This document shows, piece by piece, positions 25,147-36,944 of a stretch of DNA of 64,000 nucleotides. Positions within the stretch are counted from its first letter, which is position 1. Every line of letters starts with the position of its first letter. Both the position numbers and the translations under genes were made by a program. The notes beneath the pieces are model-generated. The model made no database searches. It was not told the origin of the DNA and was given only the letters and a program-made list of their open reading frames with translations. The DNA comes from Paraescarpia echinospica (taxonomy: Eukaryota > Annelida > Polychaeta > Sabellida > Siboglinidae), in NCBI GenBank assembly GCA_020002185.1, contig CM034541.1:55188567-55252566 (forward strand), given 5' to 3'.

Positions 25147-26620
25147 TGACATAATATTTGAGCAGACAAAAATTAAAAATTATTAGACGCCGCAATTGTT
25201 TTGCTGTGAGCCGAAACAGTCGTGTAGGCCTATCGCCAACGGGTTTCAATCGCTTTCGAAACTATTCAGACGTCTAATCGGCCGATTTTGCGTTATGTTG
25301 CTAAGTTAGCGTTGTAATTTTTGTTTTACATATTGTTTTTGTTCATACGAAAAGTAATTAAAAATCTGCGGATTACGATCGTGCGCACATTGTCTTCGGT
25401 ACAGTTGTAGAGTAGGCCTCCTAGGTATATAAAACGAAAAAAATAGGGTAGACTAGGGCAGCGCTGACTTAAATCGTATAACCATTCAGAAAGCTCAGCA
25501 GCACCAGACATATGTAATTAGAACAATGTGCAATGTCATTCTGTTTGATCTAATAGTTCGCCAATAGTCAAACTAGTGCAACTCATTGTACAGCGGTGCA
25601 AATCACGAAATAAATATGTGACATAATAATAATATTATGATAATTAAACTTGCATATCAGACAATAAAACATTGGGAAAATAGATAGTGTTTTACATACA
25701 TCGTGTTAAAACACATATTGTAATGTGGGTAAGACAGCCCCCTACTGTCTTCCTATGTACATATACAGGGTCAGCAGGTTACATATTTATGACACGTGAT
25801 GTGTACTCTGTAAAACAATAAGTTTTTTATGGTAACGCTGCACAATACAATTAAAATATGCTAGCATGCATGCCATAGTTATGACGAAATATTTAGAAAT
25901 CTAATAGTTGTGATGCTATAATTAAGAAACAATAGGCCCCATACACACGGTGCAAATTATATATTATATAATTTAAATTTAACAACTGGAATAGCTGAAT
26001 ACATTGCTATTTGTAACATTACTATATCCGTTCATCGTATAATTACCTACTGGGAACTTCAACGGAATTTGCATGCATGGACGTGGACCAATTACAGGCA
26101 ATAGCGGCTCCTTGGTAAAAAAAACGACCTTCACAAGCCACCTTCTTTGCATTCGTTAGTATATTTGAGAATGCGTTTATCAGTCAAAAGTCACCCTACT
26201 GGAGCTAAACAGCTTAAACACACACTGAGTGCTATTTTGAGTGAGAAAGGTAACGTAATGATGAACCGACCTTAATTCCAGACCTGCGACACCATTTCAA
26301 GACAACGACGATGATCATAACCTGGTTTTACTACAACAAGGCCGAGTTCGCGGACCGGTGTGACGATTAACGGACAGTCATTGCTCTAGTGCGCCTAGAT
26401 GCTGGAAACATACTTGATCAATGATACAAGGACGATATAATAGGATCAGGCGAGGTATAGTATAGAGTAAATACAAAATACAATAAACATTACACCAAAT
26501 ACAGTAACAGTGGTAGGTAACTCTACATACATTATATTGAATTTTGTATATTAAGTTATAATAAATACACCTGTATACGTGATGAAATGCATATTATTAT
26601 CATATGTATGTTTAATCAAT

Positions 26621-27373
26621 GCATAAGCTAATTAGTAAAGATGTGTCAAGTTAAAGCAATAGGAAGAAGAATATGTTCATGGTGAAATAATTGGAAAAAC
26701 TAAATTTACATTTTATTGACAAAATGAATGTTTCAGGTGCACGGTCCACTTTATGGAATATGTACCACTTTTAATAAAACGATACGAAACCATGTAAAAT
26801 GTTTACCGATTTTTCTAGTAAGGAGATTATCTCGAAAAGAAGACATAGTAGGATAGAGGATAGGATAGACACAATATTATTAACCAAATAAATATTCAGT
26901 TGTACCTTAAATGTGTTCTGTCACTGTCATTAAAGGCGCAAACGCTGGATTTCCTTGTCGGATTCCCCAGAACACCCCCAAAGCAGCAGATGTAATTTAA
27001 TTAAAAAAAAAATGACAGGTTTCAGTTGATTCTCACTGTTAAATCAAGATCTAGGGTCAGTACCACTGACCTTCGTAAAAGCTCACCAGTAAAGATAAGC
27101 CCGATTTCGTTCTGCAAACATCTACACGGTCAGAGAGACGCTCCTAGAATTGTTAATTTCTAAGGACACCGCTACACCACTCTCTGTCCATCACAAACAC
27201 CCTGTTTTGGAAAACTGTTCCCAATGCGTAGGTTATCGATTTCTATGAAGAAAAAAAAGTATTGCTCCATGACTAATGTTATTGAGTACATTAATGAAAC
27301 ACATTAAAAGTCTCCTTAAATCAAACAACGTATTCTGTTAATTAATTAATTGTCACTGTGAGTTTAATATCAG
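26621..27373. repeat. Older internal duplicate, shared with 33,916-34,725
   Basis: About 0.75 kb beginning at GCATAAGCTAATTA matches 33,916-34,725, with further copies through the large duplication at 49,16x-49,97x and 55,66x-56,42x. Landmarks are AAAGGCGCAAACGC, GATTCCCCAGAACAC, TCAGTTGATTCTCACTG and CACCACTCTCTGTCC. Divergence is clearly higher than between the recent copies, so this duplication is older. Confidence 0.8.
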
Positions 27374-27702
27374 CTTATGTTTTTAATTATCCTCTTTGTG
27401 CCGTGTGGCACATAAGGCTCGCCAAGATCTCGCCAGAACCCTCTGTCTTGGGCTTTCCTTGCTGCTGTGCCCCAGGTCAGGCCGGCAGTCTTCAGTTCTT
27501 CTTCACTTGTTCGTCTTCAAGTTGTTTTCGGTCTACCTCTTTTCCTATTTCCTTCTGGCGTCAAGGTCAATGCTGCCGTTGCTGGAATGTCGCTGCTCAT
27601 CCTGCAGACATATCCGAGCCACGTCTACCTCCTCTTTTTGAGGGTGAGGCAGATAAGTTTTTGATTTTTTTTTTGGTGGAGATGGTCTCGGGCCAGATGA
27701 GC
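27374..27702 (-). pseudogene. 5'-truncated LINE ORF2 C-terminal fragment
   Basis: Read on the minus strand with frameshifts allowed, this gives a non-LTR retrotransposon ORF2 tail. Visible in order are an RRRRWLGYVCRM-like segment, a TPEGNRKRGRPKTT-like basic segment, and SEEELKTAGLTWG followed by ARKAQDREFW. That arrangement (WLGHV-RM, then GKRKRGRPKTTW, then GLTW, then AQDR-W) is known from the C-terminus of many invertebrate LINE proteins. The insert is flanked by TTAATATCAG (27,364-27,373) and TTAATATATCAG (27,703-27,714). The older paralog at about 34,709-34,726 has a single uninterrupted ATTTAATATCTCAGTG, an empty site. The fragment is non-functional. Confidence 0.8.
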
Positions 27703-28679
27703 TTAATATATCAGTGAAACTACCCCTAGATTCAACGAACTTCCTGTTAATCATAGCACCGTGGAAAGAGACGATGATTCCAGGTAAATTAAATGTATTT
27801 GTATTAAATGTATTTGTGGCATTGCATGTCGTAAGTTTTATTGACGTAATGCACTGAACGTAAGTGTGAGATTGATTAAACATGTAAATGTGAGAACAGT
27901 TTGAGATAGACATCTTGTAGTTTGGTATATAGAAAAAATAACATAAAATAAGAATGATTTGCATTATGAATGCAAGAAGACCTTGTCACGGGAGAGGTGT
28001 AGAGCATACAGTATTACAGCGGTTTTACAAGCCACATTTACCTGAGTATCCGTAGTAACATACTAATGCATCTGACAGCAACAGAATGAATACATGCATT
28101 AAGATAACTTCAGTGACAAGCTAACGTTTTGTTTTTATAAAGAACAGCAGTAAAACGTAGTGCAATAGTGCACGGTTAAGCATATTGCTTCATTATCCAT
28201 TTTTACTGTGATATGATAAGATTTATAATCGCACACATACGTATACATACTTGAAAGTTATTTCTATGTATATATAGTAATATAACTACAGGTTTACATT
28301 GCACAAAAAACAAAGATTCTGTGAAGAAGCTACAGATTTACATCGTGTGCAATAACTAACACAATGCTGTCATTTCAGATTTATACATCATATTTGTCAA
28401 TCCATTTTACTGACAATAAAAAAGAGAAAATTATTAAATTATATATATTAAATACAGGACCAGACAACCTCGTTTTAATAGCATATGCATGTTGGCCCAT
28501 GTCGTAACCCGGTTTTACTACAAATCGGCCGATATTGGCGGTCAGTGAGACCATTCCCGGACAGTATTGCCGTAGTCCACCTAAATGTTGGAAATCGATT
28601 AGGTTAGTGGCACAGAAGCGAGATAGGCGGTGACGCAAACTTACGTTGGTCGCAAAATAGTTCACATCAACGCTAAGGT

Positions 28680-29095
28680 GAACATATTCCTGCCGTTCAT
28701 ATATAGTATAATTTATAATTGTACTGGATTCGTTGAATTAATGAAACTAATAACGTATATTATTAAATATCATAACGGATTCTGAAATATATTGTGCAAC
28801 TAAAGATACGATAACAGAACAATGTGTCGGCGTTATTCAGGCAGTTGGCGTATTTATGATAAAAATAAGTTACGATGACGGAAAATTCCATCAAGCGTGA
28901 CAATTAACTGGAAATTATGAAAGGTATTTACGTCTTCCTTCAAAATAAAATAGAACTATTTGATTCCGGCTTTTTGCATTATACTCTACGTTTCGTTCCC
29001 GTGTTGTCCCCGTTTGTACTACAAGAAGGTTCAAAGAATACAAACGGATTTTCTTCTTCAACATTAGCTGTTTTCTGTATTAGTATATATAATAA
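28680..29095. other. AT-rich spacer in duplication B, nothing recognised
   Basis: No gene or named repeat is visible. A phrase with ATACGATAACARAACA and TGTGTCGGCGTTATTCAGGCA occurs at about 28,808-28,842 and again at about 29,200-29,240. A local direct repeat therefore brackets the LINE/SINE-type tail that follows. Confidence 0.5.
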
Positions 29096-29099
29096 CCAT

Positions 29100-29172
29100 T
29101 GTAAAGCGCCCAGAACAATTATTTGGATGGGGCGCTATATAAGAAATAAATTATTAGTAGTATTATTATAAC
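29100..29172 (+). mobile_element. L2/CR1-type LINE or SINE 3' tail
   Basis: The sequence GTAAAGCGCCCAGAAC, then ATGGGGCGCTATATAAG, then TAAATTATTAGTAGTATTATTAT has the hallmark of L2/CR1-clade LINE 3' ends and the SINEs that copy them: a GCGCC...GGCGC hairpin, a CTATATAA segment and short AT-rich tail repeats. Only the 3' end is visible. Family assignment is from memory of such tails, not from a search. Confidence 0.6.
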
Positions 29173-29175
29173 GGA

Positions 29176-30234
29176 GACTGAACTATATTGTAAAACTAAA
29201 AATACGATAACAAAACATTGTGTCGGCGTTATTCAGGCAACACGCACACACACACACACACGCACGCGCACGCATACCACGTGATGCTGAATAAGTCTAC
29301 ACCTCAGCTAACTGGAAACCGTGCACTGGTTTACTCCCGGGTATAAACTATAACAAACCTAATCATTGAACCGCCCACCGAAACTAAAAAGCCTCAACTT
29401 CCGATATGAATTTTTAATACCTAGATCCTTAATACCAAGAACTGGTGGGTCTGTGTTTATTCCTGCAATTTGCGCGTCGTCCCAATATAATAGTGAATAC
29501 GTATGCCGCGTGCCCACTAGCCCACGCCTTCCGGTGATTTCGTGACCGCCAGAGGAACGGGATGGGCAACACGGCCGCAGGTGGGCCTCGGAGTGACCTC
29601 GGGTTGGCCCACTTACCCAATTAACAGACATTGATACCATTTGAAGACACATATTGAGACAATAGACTAGTTATGTGCCCAATTTTTGAATCTGTTAGCG
29701 GACATTACGCGCTGGTCACTCCTAAACATTGGAAGTAATTGAGTGTGATACTGGAAATACGAAACTCTTATGGCAGGTCACGTTGACCCCTACAAACGGT
29801 GCCCTGTTAACCACATAGAATGCATAACGGGTGCAAAGATGTAGACCTACACGCTTGACTGGTTATACAGTTGACAACGATTCTTAAATCTCAAAATAAC
29901 TGTCTAATATCTATTAGTGTTAGGAATATTAGCGACATCAGTATACAGAAGGGCGCATAGATACAACAAGACATTATGCAAATAAATGTATTGTTATGCC
30001 TATATACTAAGTACACGTTTTTGTCTCAGAGTTGCGCAGAACTTACACCAGTCCTTTAAAATACAAATCATAACTATTTACCTGATATTTCTTGGGAGCT
30101 GTGACCGTTGGTAACGTTTGTGTTCATTGTTGCAATAAATGTTTGCCGCAAAACAATTTATACTTATCAACGTCAGTGCATTACAAGAAAACCGGATATA
30201 TTTCCAATTTTATAACGCGACCAGTCGCATGTAG
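29176..30234. other. Unrecognised part of duplication B
   Basis: This contains a CA/CG microsatellite at about 29,242-29,275 and otherwise non-repetitive sequence with no supportable gene. A GC-richer patch at 29,500-29,630 has short frames in both phases, but nothing resembling a known domain. Confidence 0.5.
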
Positions 30235-30479
30235 GGCCTTGAATTTCGAACGACTTGATAAAGCAATGTTGGTGACGGCTTGGTATATTCCGTAGATTCG
30301 ATGGTATGAATATTTCGACATTCTGGATAACTGATTTTCTAGTTACAAATCGAAGCAAATAACATATGCCCTAGAGTGAGGATAATTGACAGAGCGAACA
30401 AATATCTTCATCGCGACTAGACTGACTATGTCGATAGCAAAATCGCACCAATCTCTAAAATGTAATAAATTAACTCGCG

Positions 30480-31030
30480 ATCGCGTCGGTGAATTCACCA
30501 GCCGCATCAAATGACTTCGTAAATTTGACCCGATATTTAAGACGTGTGATTACGTTGATGTCCACTAAAATAACAATTATTATTTATGTAGTTATTGTAC
30601 AGATTCCAGGACGAACGCCGACCGGCTCGGAAGGTGAAAACGATATACACCGCGAAGATTGCCGTTCCATCTAACAGACATCGCACCTATTAATGTGTTT
30701 ACGACCGATCGGCGATGAAAATGTCTGCGTGGTCGCCTCGCGTGCCCAGAAGTCGGTTATGCTCCCTCGCGACAACTACTGACGCTCCGTGACCACGATT
30801 GACTTGCGATGTCCTTACGAAGAGCCGCGCAGCGAGTTTGTTCAGGTTGTGACGAGTTCAACGACTCTCAGTGCGCTCGGGTCAGGATGGGTCACGCGAG
30901 TTTGTTTCGGGTTCAATCGGAGGTAACCCGAGGTACTTGTGAGAACACGCGGTCTGGCTATTGATAGGTCAGTTCCGGCCCAGGGTCGATCGTAAACACT
31001 CATAATTTGATTTAGTGTTACGTCCAATGT
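30480..31030. other. CpG-rich conserved patch in three copies
   Basis: This stretch is richer in GC and CpG than its surroundings (for example AACTCGCGATCGCGTCGG and GAAGAGCCGCGCAGCGAG). It is retained in copies at about 45,915-46,470 and 59,525-60,080. A 96-codon plus-strand frame is open in the two downstream copies, but a 2-bp deletion at about 30,481 (CGCGATCGCG instead of CGCGATATCGCG) breaks it here. Differences between the open copies mostly change residues, so I do not call a gene. Confidence 0.45.
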
Positions 31031-31222
31031 CTATAGTACGACGGGGTGTTAGTAAACAAGGTTGAACCAAGGTCTAAATAAACCGGAGCACCAAATATAG
31101 CTCACTCAAACTGAATTAAATGTTGCGCAACCTAGAAATGGTCAACAAAGGCGTACGTGTTAAAATATGCATGCGGGCGGACAAGGAGGCATTTAGCTTA
31201 TCGAGATTACATCACTTTCCCC

Positions 31223-31433
31223 CTACGTATACCCCGCCCTCCCCAGATAGCTGTCAATTTTATTTTTGAACATATCCACATCGGTAGCTTTAACCCAGTC
31301 ATCAGATAATTCGTTCCAGTCATTTATTGTCCTCTGAAAGAATGAATATTTTCTCACATCTAACCTACACTGTTCTTTGACTAATGCCGCATTGTGCCCT
31401 CTGGTTCTACTGCCTTCTTTAAGTTTGAAGACA
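31223..31433 (-). pseudogene. CR1/L2-like LINE reverse transcriptase tail, copy 1
   Basis: The minus strand encodes a fragment of about 70 residues containing SRTRGHNAALVKEQCRL, then DVRKYSFFQRTINDWNEL, then FKNKIDSYL, ending in a stop. The pattern (RGH, a basic C-R-L-x-x-R-K-Y segment, FFxxRTINDWNxL, then FKNKxDxxL) is the known C-terminal end of CR1/L2-clade ORF2 proteins. Upstream RT sequence is not recognisable, so this is a 5'-truncated, dead insertion carried along by the segmental duplications. Confidence 0.82.
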
Positions 31434-31789
31434 ATATTTATATTAACAACAGTGTATATGTTGGTGTAATGTTGAGGTAGCCTTATTCAAAATCCGATAG
31501 TTAAGTCATGCAAAAGGCTCCTTCTCGTATGACAGACAACCTGTCCCACGCCCGGATTAGTTGTCACCTAGTATAGGCCGTTGGAATCAATGCCAATTTC
31601 AGAATTATATGTATACTGCAGATACCTTAAGAATGAAATTGATCGAAAGAATTAAAAAAAAATTCAAACGAAGACGCGTTGTGAACGGAAAGGCGCTGGT
31701 GGCGTATGGTGTGTATAACATGGCAAGTGGCGTGCGATATATCAACGTTTTCACTTTAAGCATAATTACAGTTTTTTAACCACATGCTA

Positions 31790-32792
31790 CATGAAAAGTA
31801 TTAGTTGGAATTAATGCCAATTTCATAATTATATGTATATCATTAAGAATGAAATTGATCGAAAGAATTTTCAAAAAATCTGAATTTTACAATTATTCCC
31901 CATTATGTGAGTGATGTGATAAACAACCCACAGTTGTTTTGTAATCATCTGCCCCTCCATCACGCCTACAAAACGGTCATTGCAGTGACAATCCCGAATG
32001 CGCTCGCCATCTATATATAAGGGAAACACGTAGAAGCATTGTGACAACCAACTCCGATCCCCCTATAGTGCTTTACACTCGGTGACCTAAGAAGAAATAG
32101 GGAATAACATTTGCTTCGGCCGCGTGATCTTCCGCAGCAACGATACGACCAACCGTGGGTAAGATGCTGGCGTAATGAGGTGGTTTATCGCGCTATATTT
32201 GGCTGAATTCAGTTAGTGTCACCAATAACAAAAATAAGCGTATATTATTATATTTTTAACAAATACACATTGCTAACAAACTAAACCACGTCACAAAATA
32301 TTATATATATATCATTATACTCTAATTAAAAGTAGTTTTTTCACCGATGTCGACCTATTATTAATATTAACGGTCCATAATATAGTGTTGTTTATATTAA
32401 ACATTAGTAAGATTTTATAAACATTTTTCTCAAAAAATGTCAGTTAAAGGTACAACGTTTGAAATTGTCATAAAAAATCATGTTAAGCCTTATATACAAT
32501 AAACTACGTCCATTACAATATTTCGATCGCCAATATATACGTTTTAATGAATAACCCTTTCCTTCATACAACTGGACCGTTATTTGATTAATTTGAAAGT
32601 TACCACTCGAATATCCTGCTGAACGGCAAAGTCCACACTCATAAACAGGCACCAATTGCATTATAGTAAATTACATAGTTCACTAATCGTATTGGGGGCC
32701 GTCAAAACGTTATAACAGACATAATGTAACCACATACCGTGGTCTTACGACAACACAACAAACTATGCACATTAAAAAGACACCTGTCCGTG
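31790..32792. other. AT-rich part of duplication A, nothing recognised
   Basis: There is a short local direct repeat of TGCCAATTTCATAATTATATG, its second half near 31,813 matching the phrase near 31,590, and the GAATGAAATTGATCGAAAGAATT phrase occurs at both 31,630 and 31,844. No supportable gene was found. A minus-strand frame of about 70 codons (32,440-32,661) is preserved in the copy at 47,878-48,099, but resembles no family I know. Confidence 0.5.
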
Positions 32793-33694
<902 letters not shown>

Positions 33695-33718
33695 TGTCCG
33701 TGCTATATCGGCGGTCAC

Positions 33719-33875
33719 CATAGGCGCGGGAACAGGGGGTGGCAGGAGGGCCAGCTGCCCCCCAGCCACAAGGTGAAGGAAGATGTGAAGATATGCGGCG
33801 GTGCGGCGGTAACAAATGTTCAGTGGTGCTGAACTCCGGCAGTCCTCCAGTATGAATTTCGTTCCCGCGCTACTG
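33719..33875. mobile_element. Short MITE with GCGCGGGAAC termini, copy 1
   Basis: The left end CATAGGCGCGGGAAC and the reverse complement of the right end (CAGTAGCGCGGGAAC here, CAGTGGCGCGGGAAC in the copy at 49,106-49,120) form imperfect inverted termini of about 14 bp around a 157-bp body. It lies 25 bp beyond the end of the hAT-like element, and its right terminus consensus begins with the same CAGTGGCG. I see no convincing target duplication. Confidence 0.65.
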
Positions 33876-33915
33876 CAAGTTTCGTACTATTTCAAGACAA
33901 CGACGATGGTCATAT

Positions 33916-34800
33916 GCATAAGCTAATTAATAAAGAGATGTCAAGTTAAAACTATAGGAAGAAAAATATATTCCTGATGGAATAATTGCCAAAACAAAAT
34001 TTATATTTTATTTGAAAAATGAATGTCTCAGGCGCACGGTCAAATTTTTGGAATCTGTACCATTTTTGATAAAACGAAACGAAACCATGTCAAATGTTTA
34101 CCAATTTTTTTTAAGGAGAAAAGAAAGACAAAGACCAAAGAAAATATATATAAGATTGAGGTTATACACAGTATTATTAACAAAATAATTATTCAAATGT
34201 AACCTAAATGTTTCTGTGGCTGTCGTTAAAGGCGCAAACGCAGGGTTTCCTTGTCGGATTCCCCAGAACACTCCCAAAGCAGCAGACAAAAATTACAGAC
34301 TATTCATATTACAAACACCCTTTTTATTAGAGAGGTAGGCGGGACTAACCGCAATTGCCTTTTGATGTTCGGCGGTTTCAGTTGATTCTCACTGTTAAAT
34401 CAAGACCTAGGGCCAGTTTCACTGACCTTCGTAAAAGCTCACCAGTAAAGTTAAGCCTGATTTCGTTCTTCAAACATCTACACGGACAGAGAGACGCTCT
34501 TAGAATTGTTAATTTCTAAGGACTCCGCTACACCACTCTCTGTCCATCACAAACACCGTGTTTTGCTAAACTGTGCCCAATGCGTAGGTTGTCTATTTCT
34601 ATGAAGACAATATGGCTTATGTTATGGAGCACGTTAGTGAAACACATTTTTAAAAGTATCCTTAAATTAAACAACGTATTGTGTTAATTAATTAATTGTC
34701 CCTATGAATTTAATATCTCAGTGAAACTACCCCCAGATTCAGAGAGCTTCCTGCTAATAATACCCGCTTGGCATGAGACGATGATTCCAAGTAACGGACC
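33916..34800. repeat. Older internal duplicate, paralog of 26,621-27,780
   Basis: This is the partner of the older duplication in block B. It lacks the LINE insertion and so preserves the empty site (34,709-34,726). It also carries about 70 bp near 34,300-34,370 (GAGAGGTAGGCGGGAC and neighbours) that are absent in the 26.9-kb copy. Confidence 0.8.
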
Positions 34801-35560
34801 AGACAACCTCGTTTTAATATCAGATACATGGTGCCATTTGAAGACACCGGGGATAGTCGTAAGTCGTAACCCGGTATACCGGTCTGGAAGTATGTTCCGG
34901 TCTGACAGGACGTTCTGGTTCCGTTCTGCGTATTGCGCATGCGGGTGTACATTCCAAAGGTTAGCGCCTACTTTCAATCTAACATCTATTATCTGGCGGT
35001 CGCTGACAGAAGGCCATCCTGTCACATTACGCATTGTCATTACCCACACAGCACGCGTTCAGATCTTATCAGCAGCCAAGCTATAGGAGGTAAACCTATA
35101 ATCAAGTGTAGTCGCACAGGCCTACTACACTTGCTGAAGCTTTTCCCTGCAAGAACGATGGAACCCGATGTCGTAGGGGGCTAGAGGCGACTGTTTAACA
35201 AGATTACCACCCAAAGCTACCATCTCAAGGAGAGTGGACAAGGAAGTTATAGATTTATTGAGTGTCAAACATGTGTTCTTTATGTATAATCCGCCCTTAG
35301 ACGTCATCCATACATGGGACGGAGGTCTGGGCAAACGTTACGTAACAATTAAAAACGAAAACGTGTTAGTTCGTTTAGCTGTCAAAATCAGACTGATAGC
35401 AATAATTGCTATGTTATTTTATAATTAAAATGATGTCTCTCTTATAATATTGAGCCTATCAATAGGTATACCTATAACAGTAGTTCCCAATGGTTTCAAT
35501 ATAAGGACTTAATATTTATGAAGTGAGGCAACGTATGGTGAACGAGATTGTCAAAATGCC
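34800..35560. other. Part of duplication A, nothing recognised
   Basis: Overlapping short frames on both strands (34,702-35,334) are kept in the copy at 49,954-50,586 with only a few changes, because the copies are young. None resembles a known protein. Near 35,575 the sequence GATTCGAATCCC resembles a tRNA B box, but no tRNA or A box could be built around it. Confidence 0.45.
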
Positions 35561-35609
35561 GAAACCGCAGTAGGCATAGTTCGATTCGAATCCCAATCGA
35601 CAGCCCGGC

Positions 35610-35715
35610 CCAACTATATATATATATATATAAACGCGGAAATATCGCACCCGCCCTTCCTCCATATCAATCATCACACCTATTAAACGTATATATATAT
35701 ATATATATATATAAA
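35610..35715. repeat. Paired TA microsatellites
   Basis: Two TA runs (about 35,613-35,632 and 35,690-35,714) bracket a segment of about 57 bp containing CGCGGAAATATCGCACC. The copy at about 50,865-50,970 has the same arrangement with different run lengths. Confidence 0.9.
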
Positions 35716-35744
35716 TATAGGTTTTAATCGGGTTTTTAACGCAC

Positions 35745-35792
35745 TTCACACGGGCAATTTGCCTATGTGAAAATCCACCATTCCCGTGTGAA
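35745..35792. repeat. 10-bp inverted repeat hairpin
   Basis: TTCACACGGG (35,745-35,754) and CCCGTGTGAA (35,783-35,792) are perfect complements around a 28-nt loop. The arms are unchanged in the duplicate at 50,997-51,006 and 51,035-51,044, while the loop has a substitution. Confidence 0.8.
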
Positions 35793-35964
35793 ATTCAAAA
35801 TTAAATACACAAATTGTGAACATTCAATATTACCAAAAGATCAACATTTGACATAATATCACATTAGTATATTTGTTTTACTTTTGGAATGTTAATACTT
35901 GAGGTTCCATCGACCACCTGACTCAAAAAATAGTTTGTAGTAACTCTTTTAGGTGTATAACCCC

Positions 35965-36550
35965 AAACACATGCCTTTGTGTGAGCAAACAGATGGAGGA
36001 TTGCAGAACTGCTAGGCAGATGTCTTGTTATACATACATACAACCAGCGAATGATGAACAGTTAGCAGCAAGTGTATAACAATTCAACATGTGTATGACA
36101 ATTGTGATTACACTGGCCTGTGTGTTGGCAAACAAACAAATCATTGCAGGACTGCCGAACACAAGTCTCGTCAGATGTCTTGCAGCTGACGTTGCCAAGA
36201 TACAGACAACGAACAGTGAGCGATTAGCAGCAAGTATATGTCAGCGAACAATTAACAGCATGTGCATGGCATCTGTGAACACTCCAGCCAGTGTGTTGGC
36301 AAACAGACGGCACAATGGCACCACTGCTAGATGCCAGCAGTGATCTCTTCTCATACACGCCGCTGAAGTTGCCTCACAACCAGCTAATGATTAGTTTCTA
36401 GTGTATGACATATGTGATTACTACCGCCAGTGTGTTGGCAAACAGACGGTGGATGCCAGTAGTGATCTCTACTGATACGTGCCACTGAAGTTGCCTCACA
36501 ACAAGTGAATGATTAGCAACCCGTGTATGACAACTGTGAAGGACTGTTTA
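35965..36550. repeat. Imperfect tandem repeat of ~140-170 bp, four units
   Basis: A phrase like GTGTTGGCAAACAGACGG begins units at about 35,979, 36,122, 36,293 and 36,432. Later units share GATGCCAG, AGTGATCTCT, CACTGAAGTTGCCTCACAAC and GTGTATGACA. Units are diverged and of unequal length. The array is present in the copy at about 51,238-51,790. It precedes the LTR-like feature. Confidence 0.75.
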
Positions 36551-36640
36551 GTGATTTTTCAGAAGATTATAATTATTACTATAATTTTAAAATAATTCTG
36601 TGTGTGCTCCGTTTCCCCAAAGACAACCCCTAAAAACAAA

Positions 36641-36869
36641 ACGGGGGAAGGATGTGGAAGGACGTAAATATGTTGAGTATTATATTTTTGTGTATCTTGT
36701 GTATATTGTTAATGTATGTTATCTTAGTTCTTAATCGCCAGGTGGCAGAACCGCTGTAGCCACAGGTTGGTAGGTGCTGCCACCGACTGGTTCTGTCTTG
36801 TATGATGACTTTGATTGAGAGTTGGAACTATAAAGACGTATCGTTGTTATACTCCGTGTTCAGAGTCCA
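36641..36869 (+). mobile_element. Possible LTR with adjacent polypurine tract, copy 1
   Basis: A purine run ACGGGGGAAGGA (36,641-36,652) is followed at once by TGTGGAAGG. The sequence continues through GGAACTATAAAGACG, a TATA-like signal, to GTGTTCAGAGTCCA at 36,869. Polypurine tract, then TG, TATA box and CA end, in that order, is the layout of the 3' end of an LTR retrotransposon. The LTR would be about 217 bp. I see no second LTR, primer-binding site or pol fragment, and the right boundary is a guess. Confidence 0.35.
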
Positions 36870-36944
36870 TTATGTTTGTAATTCGTCGTCTAGATGATCC
36901 CATGGGAGTTTGAGGTAACCACGTGATGGTAGGCTTTACAGACT

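Larger units (their letters stand above)
25310..31389. repeat. Segmental duplication B, copy 1 (~6.1 kb)
   Basis: This region is nearly identical to about 54,360-60,441, at offsets drifting from 29,046 to 29,052 bp. The match ends abruptly at 31,389 / 60,441, after the shared ACTGTTCTTTGACTAATGCC. Differences are scattered substitutions and 1-5 bp indels. No open frame shows codon-like constraint between copies. The interior contains a LINE tail (27,374-27,702), a LINE/SINE-type 3' end (29,100-29,172), CA microsatellites and otherwise unrecognised AT-rich DNA. Confidence 0.9.

Noticed and set aside
27358..27717. Plus-strand Cys/Ser-rich frame of 119 codons.
   Set aside because: It is the antisense of the LINE ORF2 fragment.
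35560..35610. B-box-like GATTCGAATCCC suggesting a tRNA or tRNA-derived SINE.
   Set aside because: GATTCGAATC is simply palindromic; no A box, acceptor pairing or oligo-T end could be placed around it.
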